Shown here one piece after another: positions 62,673 through 64,000 of a stretch of 64,000 nt of DNA. The notes under the pieces are model-generated. The model worked only from the letters and a program-made list of their open reading frames with translations. It searched no databases and was not told where the DNA came from. Position 1 is the stretch's first letter. Each line of letters begins with the position of its first letter. The DNA lies in assembly GCF_000521505.1 (NCBI RefSeq), contig NZ_CP003915.1, positions 1,922,001 to 1,986,000 of the forward strand, given 5' to 3'. This DNA is from Advenella mimigardefordensis DPN7. GTDB lineage: Bacteria; Pseudomonadota; Gammaproteobacteria; Burkholderiales; Burkholderiaceae_B. The position numbers and the translations under genes are program-made.

Positions 62673-63581
62673 ATGGATACCTCCAACCATATTGCTCTTC
62701 GTGTCAATTTCAAGCTGATGCACACTTTTCTGCTTGTAGCAGAACACAATAGCTTCAGGAAGGCTGCAGAACAGGCAGGGCGCTCCCAATCTGCTATCAG
62801 TATGCAAATCAAGATGTTGGAGCAACAACTGGGTGTATCCCTTATTGTCAGAACCACGCGTAGCCTGCGCCTGACCGCCGAAGGGGAGCTGTTGTTGAAA
62901 CAGGCCCGCCGAGCAATGCATGAGCTTGAATGGGGATTGTTGCATGTTGCTGAAGCGGCGGATTTGAAAAGGGGGAGGGTGACGATCGCCTGCTCTCCTG
63001 CCTTTGCTTCAACCCGGCTGCCGGCTATATTGTCAAGATTCCAGCAAGATTATTCCGGTATCCAGGTAATTCTAAAGGAGCATAAATCAGCGGAACTCCT
63101 TGAGGCTGTGCGGTCTGGAGAAGCCGACTTTGGCGTTGGACCGCAAATTCATGACAACAATCTGGAGTTTCAGCTCATTCAGTCTGAGCCATTGCTTGCG
63201 CTGGTTCCCAGGGTCCTGACTACCACAAATCGCAAAACGATTGAACTCAAAGAGCTGTCGCGATACCCGCTCATTTCTTTTCATCCCAATACAGTTTTGT
63301 ACAGGATTATCAGCCACGCAGCAAAAGATCACGGGTTCGAACTCAATATGCGGTATTTATGTATACAGGGCCAAACACTTGTTGCATTGGCAGAAGCAGG
63401 CCTGGGCGTCTCTTTACTAACAGAATCTGTTGCGGATCTTTCAAATTTGCAGAACGTGCAGAAGCTCGTGATAACCAATCCTCGGCTACAGCGGCATTTT
63501 GCCTTAATTCGTGCGCGGGGCCAGTTAATGTCAGCTGCCGCGCAGCGCTTATACGATTTGATTCTTGCCTACGCCAATTAA
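62673..63581 (+). CDS. LysR-family transcriptional regulator
   Basis: The 302-residue regulator has an N-terminal HTH (MHTFLLVAEHNSFRKAAEQAGRSQSAISMQIKMLE is the recognisable region) and a C-terminal type II binding domain. It precedes the enolase-superfamily gene at 63690 on the same strand and may control it. There is no clear ribosome site before the ATG, and a later start inside the HTH is unlikely. Confidence 0.93.
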   Translation: MDTSNHIALRVNFKLMHTFLLVAEHNSFRKAAEQAGRSQSAISMQIKMLEQQLGVSLIVRTTRSLRLTAEGELLLKQARRAMHELEWGLLHVAEAADLKRGRVTIACSPAFASTRLPAILSRFQQDYSGIQVILKEHKSAELLEAVRSGEADFGVGPQIHDNNLEFQLIQSEPLLALVPRVLTTTNRKTIELKELSRYPLISFHPNTVLYRIISHAAKDHGFELNMRYLCIQGQTLVALAEAGLGVSLLTESVADLSNLQNVQKLVITNPRLQRHFALIRARGQLMSAAAQRLYDLILAYAN

Positions 63582-63689
63582 CTCCTTATTGTATTTATTG
63601 ATGCTCAAAACTGCATAATCCCTAAGAATTAGCAAATTTTCATGTGGCTCCTTTCATCTATACTGACTTTCATTATTAGAGGAGCCAGT

Positions 63690-64000
63690 ATGCTGAATCA
63701 GACGATGTTATATGAGACAAAAGTGTTAGAAAGCCGACAAAAGATCGTGCGGATCGAGTTACATAATTTGAGGAATATTCCTATTACTCCGCCTCCCTAT
63801 CGTGACCTGCCGAAGACGGAAGGCGCATTGTTACTGGAAGTGGAGACGAGCGATGGTATTGTTGGGTGGTCCACCAGTGGCTATACCCATCATGTGGTGG
63901 TGGATCTGATTAATAAATATATTGCACCGCGCATAATTGAACAGGGAGCGGATCCTTTTCGTACCGAGAGGATTCCAATGCTATTTGACCGACATACCTA
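63690..64000 (+). CDS. Mandelate racemase/muconate lactonizing enzyme family protein, 5' part
   Basis: The first 103 codons of an enolase-superfamily gene run off the right edge. AGAGGAGCC is 5-7 nt before the ATG at 63690. The capping-domain pattern is seen in KIVRIELHNLRNIPITPPP, TEGALLLEVETSDGIVGW and APRIIEQGADPF. No catalytic residues are inside the window. The LysR gene just upstream suggests inducible use of one acid. Confidence 0.8.
   Translation, partial: MLNQTMLYETKVLESRQKIVRIELHNLRNIPITPPPYRDLPKTEGALLLEVETSDGIVGWSTSGYTHHVVVDLINKYIAPRIIEQGADPFRTERIPMLFDRHT

Overview
The window reads as chromosome of a betaproteobacterium of the family Alcaligenaceae, with Advenella, Achromobacter and Bordetella as the nearest frame of reference. 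The signs are many Bug-type (TctC-family) periplasmic binding proteins, Bordetella-style trimeric porins, a dapC-dapD-dapE lysine block, and an 86-residue second-copy IF-1. The genus is inference. No database search was possible.

Layout. (1) 0.1-4.3 kb, minus strand: a tight five-gene unit with an acyl-CoA-dehydrogenase-like flavoprotein, a 54-residue rubredoxin not reported as a long ORF, and an ABC importer of the sulfonate/nitrate class. A nested dyad lies upstream. (2) 4.6-11.2 kb, minus: housekeeping genes for an ABC-F ATPase (YheS type), PrmB, DapE, DapD and DapC. (3) 11.5-16.5 kb: tRNA-Leu(UAG), then an AT-rich stretch with an amidohydrolase and a Bug protein, a second Bug protein, and an enolase-superfamily enzyme. 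(4) 16.8-25.8 kb: a small secreted protein, two porins with terminators, an exported argininosuccinate-lyase-like protein with a probable frameshift, cysM, an MgtC-family protein and an EamA transporter. (5) 26-34.4 kb: a DHA2 exporter divergent from an XRE regulator, a LysR gene overlapping that regulator, then a CoA-transferase, an HMG-CoA-lyase-type enzyme and two Bug proteins. Two tandem-repeat arrays lie among them. (6) 34.5-45 kb: alkB, an MFS exporter, a GST, a SoxB homologue lacking its metal ligands, a reductase, and a LysR-led PPOX-GST-DUF1348-GNAT group. (7) 45-49.7 kb: a two-component system divergent from tctB-tctA, with no tctC. (8) 49.8-54.7 kb: an isochorismatase-family gene split by a complete IS256-family element, an MFS gene, three tiny genes, tRNA-Thr(CGU) and infA. 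(9) 55-64 kb: an MFS plus amidohydrolase pair, a cupin, an M20 amidase, an AhpD-like protein, an Lrp/AsnC regulator divergent from a diaminopropionate ammonia-lyase-like enzyme, a LysR gene, and a truncated enolase-superfamily gene at the right edge.

Most of the window is scavenging capacity for organic acids and nitrogen compounds. It consists of many small regulator, transporter and enzyme cassettes. Four Bug binding proteins are encoded apart from the only TctAB membrane pair, so they may share it. Intergenic regions are unusually rich in short tandem repeats of 12-17 bp.

The observations most worth following are the SoxB pseudoenzyme, the ABC importer/flavoprotein/rubredoxin operon, the exported lyase with an A6-tract frameshift, and the small-gene cluster beside tRNA-Thr.
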